DNA of 64,000 nucleotides, taken from contig NZ_JACXAA010000013.1 of NCBI RefSeq assembly GCF_014699035.1, forward strand, positions 124,001-188,000, read 5' to 3'. Of this stretch, positions 19,038 to 29,660 are shown piece by piece; the stretch's first letter is position 1, and the number at the start of each line of letters is the position of its first letter. The DNA is from Spirosoma validum (GTDB lineage: Bacteria; Bacteroidota; Bacteroidia; Cytophagales; Spirosomataceae). A program made the translations under genes and the position numbers. The notes under the pieces are model-generated. The model did not search any database and was not told the origin of the DNA. It was given only the letters and a program-made list of their open reading frames with translations.

Positions 19038-20903
19038 TTATTCAGAGTCGCCGTAGCGATACATACCGCCCTGAAAATCAAAAATAGTAATTTTTTTGTC
19101 CGAATTACCCTTGACCAGCACAATCCGGTCCCGCTCGTTCGGGTCGACGCGCTGGATGTATTGCGCATCTTTGGGTAAATAAACGTTCACCATTTGCGCG
19201 TCAATGAGCGTAACCGGCGAATACGTTTTATCGATCTTTTCCGAGTAGATGATTCGCTTTTTATTCGGGTATAAAATCGTATCGCCCGGTGCGTACAATT
19301 CCTTCAGTCGTTGCGCAGAAGCCCAGTAAGGATTGGCAATACGAGCTTTGCCGAAGTAGGTATACTTTGGCGACTCATCAGCATAAATCTCCCCCAGCAG
19401 TTGACCAATGTGTACACCCTGAAGCACTAGCAATGTGGCTATCGGTAAACTAAACCACCAGTGGAGTTTTGGGAGTTGCAGTAACCCCATGGCAACCAGA
19501 ATGCAGACGTATGGAAACGAAAAACCTGAGTACCGTTGCGTAATTCCGAAGGTATGACCCGAACGCCAAGCCATAAAGAGTAGAAAAAACGTCGGGATGA
19601 ACGTCAGGAACAGTAGCAGGATAACGATGCGTTTCTGATCGGAGTTTATGTTGTCAATAATGAAGCGAACGATCAGATAAATAAACGGGATCGAAACGGA
19701 CAGCACCAGCAGACGTAGTGGTGTTACCGTATAAACCGGTAACCCTGCCAGTAAAATCAGTGGGAAGGCTACATACACCCAGACCGGTGGTTTAGGGACA
19801 GTGAAATAACGGTGCAACAGCCCGGTGGCCAGCACGCTCAACCCCAAAGCTGGAATGGAATTCCGCAAACCAGTTAGCTGATTGCCTAAGCCGTTCGTAA
19901 TGATGAACAAATCCGAAAAAATAGGGATGGCCCGAATTGAAATATTCGGAAAGGTAGCCGGTAGAATAAGACCATAGCCACTACCGGTTGGGTTGGTAAG
20001 GGCAATGTGTCGGTAAAAATTCTTTTGCTGTTCTAACGTAAAGAACGTGTATTTGCCGCCCCCGAAAAAAAACCATAACGAGACGAGCCCTAACCCCACC
20101 ACACTGGTAATACCCAGCGTAATCCAGGCTCGGCTGTTACGTAGGTACAGTAACGCGTAAAGACCATGGCATAGAAATACCGTAATGGCCAGGTAGTGCG
20201 AGAGTACAGCCGTAACAAAAACAAAACCATAGGCAACGTATAACACCGGCAACGAAACCGCGCCAGATGCGGCCGGGGAACGTATCGAATCCTGCGAACG
20301 AACGCGCTCCTGAATCAGTAAGAACAGGTGCGTAGCCAGCAACGTCAGGAAAAACGTCATGGAATAGTTGCGAGCAATATGGCTATAAGAAACGAAAAAC
20401 GGCTCGATCGTCGCAATGGCGGCACTCGTCAGGGCCAGTGTGTCGACGGAACGGTTACTAAGAGCTGGAAAACCTGCTGAACCTGTCAGACGGGATCCCG
20501 TCTGAAAATGCCGTCGGACAAAGACGAATAAGAGCCAGACGATAAGTACGCTAAAGATGACCGATGGCATCCGTAATGACGTATCACTTAGCCCAAACAG
20601 TTTCAGCCAGAGCCATACCACAGCATAATAGGCCGGGCTGTTCCCGATGTCGCCCCGGATACTGGCTTCAACGAAATCGGTAAACGTTTTAGGCTTCCAG
20701 AATTCAGCCGGAGTAAAGTAGGGTTTGCTGAAGACGTCTCTCTGATTAGATCCTTCCAGAACAACGCTCTGGCTAATCAAGAGCGTCGATTTTTCGTCGA
20801 AATAGATGCTGTACGTACCAACACGATACAGGCGAAGACACAACGCCAGCACCAACAGGGCGCTCAGCAAAAACAGTGTAGTGCGGGATAATGGGGTAAA
20901 CAT
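19038..20903 (-). CDS. ArnT/PMT-like glycosyltransferase (GT-C fold)
   Basis: A 621-residue inner-membrane protein with a dozen hydrophobic segments. The first outer loop has YSIYFDEKSTLLISQS, with the acidic pair used by GT39/GT83 enzymes, and a further NSPAYYAVVWLWLKLFGLSDTSLR segment typical of the family; a periplasmic C-terminal domain of about 110 residues follows the last helix. Such enzymes transfer a sugar from a polyprenyl-phosphate donor to lipid A, protein or glycan on the outer face. It is the first gene of the co-oriented locus, 31 bp downstream of the OmpA-family gene end and 21 bp upstream of transketolase N. Acceptor and sugar unknown. Confidence 0.8.
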   Translation of the reverse strand: MFTPLSRTTLFLLSALLVLALCLRLYRVGTYSIYFDEKSTLLISQSVVLEGSNQRDVFSKPYFTPAEFWKPKTFTDFVEASIRGDIGNSPAYYAVVWLWLKLFGLSDTSLRMPSVIFSVLIVWLLFVFVRRHFQTGSRLTGSAGFPALSNRSVDTLALTSAAIATIEPFFVSYSHIARNYSMTFFLTLLATHLFLLIQERVRSQDSIRSPAASGAVSLPVLYVAYGFVFVTAVLSHYLAITVFLCHGLYALLYLRNSRAWITLGITSVVGLGLVSLWFFFGGGKYTFFTLEQQKNFYRHIALTNPTGSGYGLILPATFPNISIRAIPIFSDLFIITNGLGNQLTGLRNSIPALGLSVLATGLLHRYFTVPKPPVWVYVAFPLILLAGLPVYTVTPLRLLVLSVSIPFIYLIVRFIIDNINSDQKRIVILLLFLTFIPTFFLLFMAWRSGHTFGITQRYSGFSFPYVCILVAMGLLQLPKLHWWFSLPIATLLVLQGVHIGQLLGEIYADESPKYTYFGKARIANPYWASAQRLKELYAPGDTILYPNKKRIIYSEKIDKTYSPVTLIDAQMVNVYLPKDAQYIQRVDPNERDRIVLVKGNSDKKITIFDFQGGMYRYGDSE

Positions 20904-20934
20904 TGGGTCAAAACTACGCGCAAAATCCGGGTTC

Positions 20935-22971
20935 TCATAGTTTTAGAATCGTGAATTCTACCCGACGGTTCTGTTTGCGCTTCTCTTCCGTGCCGTTACT
21001 GGCAATGGGTTTGCTGGGGCCCAGCGCCTTTGTGAGAATGCGAGTTGGGGCGATTCCTTTTCCGGTCAGGTATTCTTTTACAACCCGAACCCGATCGCCA
21101 GAGAGTTTCAGATTAAGCTCCCAATCGCCCTGGTTATCCGTGTGACCTTCCACCAATAATTCCATAGCTGGGTGCGCTTCCATAATGCCCACGATCCTGT
21201 CAAGTTCATTATTGGCTCCCGGCGATAACGTAGACTGGCTTTGCATAAAAAGTATTTCCCGCATCACAATCTTCTGCCCCGAATCAACTTTTGCTACGTA
21301 TAAGTTCCGGCGAATTTCCCGAAATCGTTTGTCGTTGCTCAGGTCGAGTGTTTCGGTCGTAGGAAAGTAGCCTTCCTTCTGAGCTGACAGCGTGTAAACT
21401 TTTCGAGCGGGTAGTATCAATTTATATTCACCCATTTCGGGACTATAATCTACTTTCGCTATTTCTGTTTGCTCACCAAACAGCCCAGCGATCACCGCTG
21501 CCGCAACCGGTTTTTTCGTAGTAGCATCCAGCACCTGACCCGATACGATAGCAACCGGATCGGGTTTAATGGCAGGAAATAATTTAAGCCGGAAAATATC
21601 ATCTTCACCTACCGACCCCGCTCGTGAACTTAGGTAAGCGTAATCGCCTGAAGCGGGAATCGTGAAATAACCATCCCATTCGGGCGTATTGATCGACGGA
21701 CCAAGATTCTCCGGTTCACTCCAGTTTGTCCAGGACTCATCGAGCCGCCGACTCACAAAAATATCACCATTACCATAGCCCGGATGTCCAGCCGACGTGA
21801 AATACAGCGTCCGACTATCCGCAGCCAGAAACGGCGAACTTTCCGCGTCGGCGGTGTTGATTACGTTGCCCAGGGATACGGGTTCCGCCCAGGTGTTATC
21901 GGCTTTCTGACGCGACAGGTAGAGGTCTCGATTCCCTTGTGTGTCTTTCCGTTGGAGAGCCAGAATAATGGAGCGTCCATCAGGAGAGACGCAGAATTCC
22001 ATCTGATTTTTGTCGTGAAGGTTGTAATTGTTGGGAATCCGGCATTCAACCGGTTGCGACCAGCCCGTTTTGGTGCGAACGGATTTCGAAATCCCAAACG
22101 ACAAGCCCCCATCGGGGCGATAGACGTTGAGAAGGTACATGGTTCGACCATCGGGGGATATGCTGTTAATGGCATTATCACCCGTGTTATTGATCGGTGA
22201 GCCGATATTAATGGCTTCACTCCAGCCGGATGCCGCTCCGGTGCCGGTCTGAAGGGTTGAGTACCACACATCCTGATGATCAGCAGCACCCGTGTTTCCT
22301 TTGTGATAGTTTCGGGTAAAATAGAGAGTTCGACCGTCGGGAGAAATCACGGGCGTAACTTCCTGTCCCGGCGAGTTAACCGTTTTGCCGAGGTTTTCCT
22401 TCTGAATATCTTTAGGCGTTTCCTTCGATAGTTTGATGCCCACGGAAACCGGTTTCGTATCCGTTGAGATACCGATAGCATCAATTTGGTTAATCCCTTT
22501 CAGGGCCGCGCCGTTTATAATAACTTTAAGCTGATGGCACAGAAAGCTAGTCTCTTTGGGGAAAACGCGTAGTAACGGATCGGTACGTTCCTGAATGCCA
22601 GGAGCCTGATAAACCAGATGCTCCGTATTTTTCTCATCATACGCGAGGATACGTATCACCGAACCCGGATTCACGTTTTCGGAGACCACAATCTGCTGGG
22701 CCTGTATCGGTTTCGCAAATCCCACCTGAATCCACTCATCGGCTGAGCCGTCGGCTTCCCGAGGTGCCCAGGCACAGGGGCTTTCGTCCAAAGCGAGTAC
22801 TTTGCTGGGGTACCCTAACGCCTGCGACGCTTTATACTGCTCACCGCTGGTTCCTCCGGTCTTTTCCGACGACACACCCACAACACGGCTTGCCCATTGG
22901 ATTGATTGTGACCGGCCACGTAAACTGACTCCCACGATCAACAGGATTGACAAGACGCTCCAAACTCGCAT
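20935..22971 (-). CDS. OmpA-family outer-membrane protein with PD40 repeats
   Basis: About 678 residues from ATG at 22971; the signal peptide is MRVWSVLSILLIVGVSLRGR. The central part (about 210-480) contains repeated PD40-type strands such as VISPDGRTLYFTRN, SISPDGRTMYLLN and FCVSPDGRSIILAL, expected to form a beta-propeller. A carboxypeptidase-regulatory-like domain follows (VSGQVLDATTKKPVAAAVI), then a C-terminal OmpA/MotB peptidoglycan-binding domain with LLVEGHTDNQGDWELNLKLS. This domain order is very common in Bacteroidota and anchors the protein between outer membrane and cell wall. A TTG start 18 bp upstream is less likely. Role beyond envelope structure is unknown. Confidence 0.85.
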   Translation of the reverse strand: MRVWSVLSILLIVGVSLRGRSQSIQWASRVVGVSSEKTGGTSGEQYKASQALGYPSKVLALDESPCAWAPREADGSADEWIQVGFAKPIQAQQIVVSENVNPGSVIRILAYDEKNTEHLVYQAPGIQERTDPLLRVFPKETSFLCHQLKVIINGAALKGINQIDAIGISTDTKPVSVGIKLSKETPKDIQKENLGKTVNSPGQEVTPVISPDGRTLYFTRNYHKGNTGAADHQDVWYSTLQTGTGAASGWSEAINIGSPINNTGDNAINSISPDGRTMYLLNVYRPDGGLSFGISKSVRTKTGWSQPVECRIPNNYNLHDKNQMEFCVSPDGRSIILALQRKDTQGNRDLYLSRQKADNTWAEPVSLGNVINTADAESSPFLAADSRTLYFTSAGHPGYGNGDIFVSRRLDESWTNWSEPENLGPSINTPEWDGYFTIPASGDYAYLSSRAGSVGEDDIFRLKLFPAIKPDPVAIVSGQVLDATTKKPVAAAVIAGLFGEQTEIAKVDYSPEMGEYKLILPARKVYTLSAQKEGYFPTTETLDLSNDKRFREIRRNLYVAKVDSGQKIVMREILFMQSQSTLSPGANNELDRIVGIMEAHPAMELLVEGHTDNQGDWELNLKLSGDRVRVVKEYLTGKGIAPTRILTKALGPSKPIASNGTEEKRKQNRRVEFTILKL

Positions 22972-23146
22972 AAACGATAAAAATAACAAGCCGTTTATGA
23001 ATCAACGGGAAGAAAATGACTATTAGTCTTTACGAAAAAATTGTCCGTTTAGATTGTCAGGAAATCTAAGGAAAAATCATGGAGTAGTCAAGTCGATTGG
23101 GCTGAACGGAAAGCGTAGATTCTTTCCGTAATTGAATAGCTGGACC

Positions 23147-24556
23147 TTAATTTGTCAGAACCCGGTAAGACCAGGGGGTAAGCGTTACGTTCATACCGTG
23201 TTTCACATCCACCGATTCATGACTGAATACTTCGGTGTAAGTACCAGCATACCCTGTGCCACCCATGGTGAAAGACTGTGTTTCCGGGCTAAGATTTATC
23301 AGGACAATTACCCGGTCGTTTTCGCTTTGCCGGTAAAAGACGTATACTTTATCGTCGTGATTTGTTGGGAGCTTTACGGCCCTACCACCCGCCAGACCGT
23401 TCCAGAGCGCCCGGTTTCGGTGTTTGAGCGTCAGTAGTGTCTCGTAAAAATCACTCTTGGCATAGTTACCCCAGGTGATCGTATCTTTTTCGAAAAACCG
23501 CAGCCGTTTGTTCAGATTCGATTCCATGCCATTATACACCAGGGGCATGCCCTCGAGCGTACTGCTCAGGACAACAAAAGCCTCGGCCCCTGGTCCAAAC
23601 GATTCCTGCAACGTACCGTTATTCGAATTTTCGTCGTGATTCTGCGTGAACAGCATCTGATAATACCAGGCTGGAAACCGATTTTTGTTGGCCGCCCGTA
23701 GCGAGTCAATCTTATCGGCAGAAGCAGCACCCTTGGCGACGGCTTTCATCATATTGTGCATACTCCAGCCATAGTTCATGTTGAAGCAGCTTTTGAACTG
23801 GTCCGGTTCATCTTCCCATTCTGACAGCATAAAGACCGTCTTGATTTTGTCTAACTGCGGTCGAACTTCCGCCCAGAAGTCATTCGGGACGAATCCTGCT
23901 ACGTCGCAACGGTAACCGTCTACCCCATAGTCGCGTACCCAGAACTGCATAGCCTTGATCATGCCCTCACGCATCTCGGGATTATCGTAGTTCAGATCCG
24001 CAACATCGGACCAGTCGGTGGGCTTGCCGGTTTTGGGGTCGACGGGCGTTGTCATGGCTCCGTTGATTTTTGTGTACCAGTCCGGATGCTCGTTTACCCA
24101 GACGTGATCCCAGCCCGTATGATTGGCGACCCAGTCCAGAATGACGTGCAGCCCCAGCGCATGTGCCCGGTTTACGAGCGATTTAAAATCTGCCATTGTC
24201 CCATAATCGGGATTTACGGCTGTGTAATTGGCAACCGCGTATGGGCTGCCCAACGTCCCTTTTTTGTTTTTCTGGCTGATCGGGTAGATAGGCATTAGCC
24301 AGACAATGTCAACGCCCATCTCCTTCAGGCGAGGTAATTGATCCTCAACGGCTTTGAAGGTGCCTTCGGGTGAGAACTGCCGGATGTTTACTTCATAGAT
24401 CGTCGCGTTACCAGCCCATTCAGGAGCTGGTGGAGGGGTTGCCGCTGTGGTATCAGAAACGGATGTTTGGGCGTCGTCTTGATTCTTTTTGGGATCACGA
24501 CAGGCTGTCACCAGTATGAACAGACTAAAGAAGACAGCCAGATATGATTTTTTCAT
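23147..24556 (-). CDS. Lipoprotein alpha-amylase family (GH13) enzyme
   Basis: A 469-residue secreted alpha-glucan hydrolase. A lipoprotein signal with lipobox LVTAC (Cys19) is followed by an acidic linker. GH13 conserved regions are in order: GLHVILDWVANHTGWDH, DGYRCDVAGF (Asp nucleophile), VFMLSEWEDE (Glu general acid) and FTQNHDENS (transition-state Asp). A short C-terminal beta domain ends at YRVLTN. The lipid anchor implies display on the periplasmic or outer-membrane surface for maltodextrin use. It stands alone, with no SusCD pair near it. Confidence 0.88.
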   Translation of the reverse strand: MKKSYLAVFFSLFILVTACRDPKKNQDDAQTSVSDTTAATPPPAPEWAGNATIYEVNIRQFSPEGTFKAVEDQLPRLKEMGVDIVWLMPIYPISQKNKKGTLGSPYAVANYTAVNPDYGTMADFKSLVNRAHALGLHVILDWVANHTGWDHVWVNEHPDWYTKINGAMTTPVDPKTGKPTDWSDVADLNYDNPEMREGMIKAMQFWVRDYGVDGYRCDVAGFVPNDFWAEVRPQLDKIKTVFMLSEWEDEPDQFKSCFNMNYGWSMHNMMKAVAKGAASADKIDSLRAANKNRFPAWYYQMLFTQNHDENSNNGTLQESFGPGAEAFVVLSSTLEGMPLVYNGMESNLNKRLRFFEKDTITWGNYAKSDFYETLLTLKHRNRALWNGLAGGRAVKLPTNHDDKVYVFYRQSENDRVIVLINLSPETQSFTMGGTGYAGTYTEVFSHESVDVKHGMNVTLTPWSYRVLTN

Positions 24557-24597
24557 GCAACGATTTATACTGAGTCAATGAGTGTTAAGAAAAGGGG

Positions 24598-25269
24598 TCA
24601 GGCTGTCAATGGCTGACGACTGTGTTTTAGCTGGCGGATCGCTTCCAGCGGATCATGGGCCTTAAAAACCGAATTGCCGGCTACCAGTACGTCTGCACCA
24701 GCGTCGAGAAGGGCTGAGGCATTGTTCAGACCGACGCCCCCGTCGACTTCGATCAGGGCTGACGAGCGATTGGCGAGTACTAATTGTTTCAGCTTCGCTA
24801 CTTTCCGAAGCGTATGGGGGATAAAGGATTGCCCGCCAAAGCCAGGGTTTACAGACATCACCAGAACGACGTCTATTTGCTCCAGGACATCTTCTAACCC
24901 ATCCACAGGTGTATGCGGATTAAGGGCAACTCCAGCCTGACAGCCTAGCTCGCGGATGTGGGACAGGGTTCGGTGCAAGTGCGTACAGGCCTCGTAATGA
25001 ACATGAATAACCGAGGCACCCCCCTCAGCGAAAGCGTCGAGGTAGCGATCCGGATTCACAATCATCAGGTGAACGTCCAGTGGTTTCTGGCAATGTTTTT
25101 GAACCGCTTCCAGAATCGGAAAGCCGAATGAGATGTTGGGTACGAATTCACCATCCATCACATCGAAGTGCAGATAATCGGCCTCACTTTGATTAATTAG
25201 TTCCAGGTCGCGTTGTAAATTGGCAAAATCAGCCGCGAGCAGGGAAGGAGCAACAAGAGGTCGATTCAT
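24598..25269 (-). CDS. rpe: Ribulose-phosphate 3-epimerase
   Basis: Interconverts ribulose 5-phosphate and xylulose 5-phosphate in the pentose phosphate pathway. From ATG at 25269 the protein is 223 residues and starts MNRPLVAPSLLAADFANLQ, exactly the family N-terminus; an extension of 66 residues in the same frame would not fit. Signatures are LHFDVMDGEFVPNISFG, the metal-site HLMIVNPDRY, VLVMSVNPGFGGQSF, and IEVDGGVGLNNA. The phosphate site AGADVLVAGNSVFK is intact. It is divergent from ligA across a 249-bp intergenic stretch. Confidence 0.95.
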   Translation of the reverse strand: MNRPLVAPSLLAADFANLQRDLELINQSEADYLHFDVMDGEFVPNISFGFPILEAVQKHCQKPLDVHLMIVNPDRYLDAFAEGGASVIHVHYEACTHLHRTLSHIRELGCQAGVALNPHTPVDGLEDVLEQIDVVLVMSVNPGFGGQSFIPHTLRKVAKLKQLVLANRSSALIEVDGGVGLNNASALLDAGADVLVAGNSVFKAHDPLEAIRQLKHSRQPLTA

Positions 25270-25488
25270 GTTTAACTGTACCGCAATGGAAAGTAATAGG
25301 TTGAAAAAGAAAGCCTTATCGATTGATGAGTGTAACAAACTCAAATTTTTATCCTGTAAAACTACTATTTTTTTGCATGAACCGTGAAACAACCCCAATA
25401 TTACCTGCCGATTAAGTACCCGCCAGTACGACTCCTGATTAATCAGGCCATTCCGAAACAAAACCACAAAATTTTACCGGTACTTTAA

Positions 25489-27669
<2,181 letters not shown>

Positions 27670-27724
27670 GTATTTCCCCGTTAAATTCCCGTAACTTTGT
27701 AAGAATACATTCCCGTCTCCACTA

Positions 27725-28636
27725 ATGGATACTCGTTTCCACTACGGCAAATTTCACGGCGTAGGTGTTGCCATCGTAACCCCTTTCAATGCCGACCAAA
27801 CAATTGACTTCGACGGCTTTGGCCGCATTATTCGGCACATCTCTGAGGGAGGAGTGCGTTACGTCGTCCTTCAGGGCACTACCGGCGAATCGCCTACGGT
27901 GACTAAGCAGGAAAAAGCCCAGTTACTGCAGTACCTCAAGGAAAACAACCCAAAGAAACTCCCGATCGTATTTGGTGTAGGTGGCAACGTAACGGCGGAT
28001 GTCGTGTCGGGAATGAAGAACATTGATTTTGAGGGTGTCGACGCGATTTTGTCGGTTTGCCCCTATTACAATAAACCTGGGAAACGAGGGGTTATCGAGC
28101 ACTTTACGCGCGTTGCCGATGCTAGTCCTGTACCGGTTATTCTCTATAACATTCCATTCCGGACAGGCATCAATATGTCGGCCGAAACCATTTGCGAACT
28201 GGCTCAGCATCCGAATATTATCGGCGTTAAAGAAGCATCGTGTGTGATCGAACAGTGCATGGAAATTGCTCGCGATAAACCCGATGATTTTCTGCTGATT
28301 TCCGGCGATGACGTGCAGGGCGTTCCCATCATCAGCATTGGGGGCGTAGGGGTCATGTCGGTGATCGCCAACGCGTTTCCAGCTAAATTCTGCGGGATAA
28401 TTGAAGCGGCTTTGCGGGGTGACTTTGCCTTCGCCCGGAAAGAACTTGGTCATTTCCTGCGCATCGATTCATTGTTGTATGAAGAGGGAAATCCAGTTGG
28501 TGTCAAGAATATTCTGGAGATTCTGGGTCTGATTTCGGCCGAGGTTCGGTTACCGCTCATGCGGGCATCCGACGACCTGAGCGAACGCCAGCGAGCCGTG
28601 CTTCAGCGCGATGGACTACTGGAACTGGTAGCATAA
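27725..28636 (+). CDS. dapA: 4-hydroxy-tetrahydrodipicolinate synthase
   Basis: Condenses pyruvate with aspartate semialdehyde in the lysine/diaminopimelate pathway. The 303-residue protein has the TIM-barrel signatures GTTGESPT (residues 51-58), catalytic Tyr141 in ILYNIPFRTG, and the Schiff-base Lys169 in IIGVKEAS. Length and N-terminus (KFHGVGVAIVTPF) are normal. It starts 55 bp after ligA and is likely to have its own or shared transcript; a terminator-like hairpin follows the stop. Confidence 0.93.
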   Translation: MDTRFHYGKFHGVGVAIVTPFNADQTIDFDGFGRIIRHISEGGVRYVVLQGTTGESPTVTKQEKAQLLQYLKENNPKKLPIVFGVGGNVTADVVSGMKNIDFEGVDAILSVCPYYNKPGKRGVIEHFTRVADASPVPVILYNIPFRTGINMSAETICELAQHPNIIGVKEASCVIEQCMEIARDKPDDFLLISGDDVQGVPIISIGGVGVMSVIANAFPAKFCGIIEAALRGDFAFARKELGHFLRIDSLLYEEGNPVGVKNILEILGLISAEVRLPLMRASDDLSERQRAVLQRDGLLELVA

Positions 28637-28646
28637 ATGTTCTCCT

Positions 28647-28678
28647 AAAGAGGTCTTCAATAACGAGGACCTTTTTTG
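28647..28678 (+). terminator. Terminator after dapA
   Basis: A weak stem pairs AGGTCTTC (28651-28658) with GAGGACCT (28665-28672) and is followed by a run of T. It begins 10 bp after the dapA stop and overlaps the 3' end of the convergent gene. Confidence 0.6.
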
Positions 28679-29235
28679 TTGAGAAATGTATAGCCTACTA
28701 TGAAATTGCCCGCCAAGCCATAGCCATTAGGGGCAATTTTAACGCCTGTAGCGAAGTTCAGATATATATTACTCTGAAATGTACGCTGAATGCCCCACAA
28801 TGCATTGACTGACAGTCCCTGCAATACGCCAATAGTAATTCTTGGTTCATAGTCGATCAGGAACGGCGGAAAAGTATAATTGGTCCGGATCATTAAATAA
28901 TTAGCGGAATTGAACTTCGTGCTTTTCCCTTTGACATATCTACGCGAAAGATTATAAAAATAGCGACCGCCTACTGATACATACGTATTGATGTAAGGAC
29001 TAAAGTTAAGCGAAATCGTGCCTCTCCCGATACTAAGGCCCCGTGAAGCCATAACACCGCTCTTCGGCCCTATTCGTGACTCATTAAGAATACCAGGGGC
29101 CAGTACAGTTAATCGCCAGACGCTCCGTTCCAGATAATTAACGGCCTCCGTAGTAGGGGCTGTCAGTCGCTGGCTAAAACCTGAATAAGAGATTAGCACA
29201 ATCAATAAGAGACCGTATTTACCTGGACTGATCAC
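28657..29235 (-). CDS. Hypothetical outer-membrane beta-barrel-like protein
   Basis: 192 residues starting at a GTG codon (29235); no ATG precedes the signal peptide MISPGKYGLLLIVLISYSGF. The mature part shows alternating hydrophobic/polar strands with frequent Gly and Tyr (ISLNFSPYINTYVSVGGRYFY, NIYLNFATGVKIAPNGYGL) ending in an aromatic-rich strand, as in small outer-membrane barrels of Bacteroidota. No named family recognised. It converges with dapA. Confidence 0.65.
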   Translation of the reverse strand: MISPGKYGLLLIVLISYSGFSQRLTAPTTEAVNYLERSVWRLTVLAPGILNESRIGPKSGVMASRGLSIGRGTISLNFSPYINTYVSVGGRYFYNLSRRYVKGKSTKFNSANYLMIRTNYTFPPFLIDYEPRITIGVLQGLSVNALWGIQRTFQSNIYLNFATGVKIAPNGYGLAGNFIVGYTFLNKKGPRY

Positions 29236-29312
29236 AAATATTGAATGATAAGATTAATGCATAAGAATGCTGTAAACAGACTAAAAACTAAATATTGGTG
29301 AATGATTTTATT

Positions 29313-29347
29313 AAAAAAGCCGGACCTTACTAAAGACCGGCTTTTTA
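29313..29347 (-). terminator. Hairpin terminator after the small lipoprotein gene
   Basis: AAAAAGCCGG and CCGGCTTTTT form a stem with flanking A and T runs, so it can act in both directions. It lies about 20 bp after the stop of the minus-strand lipoprotein gene. Confidence 0.75.
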
Positions 29348-29364
29348 ATGGAAATATAATTTTA

Positions 29365-29562
29365 TCAGGGATTACTGCTGCCTCCCCCGCCAAACAATTT
29401 GGATACGAGCCAGATAACAATGCCAATTCCTACGATGACCATTAGGGCGCCTGTCCAGGCACCCGCCTTGAAAATATCACCGATCGCTGCACAACTGGTC
29501 AGAAACAGCGTTAGAAACAAAGCCACAGCGGCCACGGGGAAAATACGCAACAGAGTTTTCAT
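29365..29562 (-). CDS. Small lipoprotein with one membrane segment
   Basis: 65 residues. A lipoprotein signal ends in LTSC (Cys24), followed by a short linker and a hydrophobic helix (about 36-56, ALMVIVGIGIVIWLVSKLF) and a Gly-rich tail GGGGSSNP. Small proteins of this plan are common in Bacteroidota and have no known function. Followed by a strong terminator, which supports it being expressed. Confidence 0.65.
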   Translation of the reverse strand: MKTLLRIFPVAAVALFLTLFLTSCAAIGDIFKAGAWTGALMVIVGIGIVIWLVSKLFGGGGSSNP

Positions 29563-29660
29563 AAACGTCGACTGGTTTGAGTGTAGTACGTTATCCGCTT
29601 ATTCTTCGGCGGGTTGCACACTTAACTGCCACCAATTGAGTTTGTTTTCAGCGTTACGTG

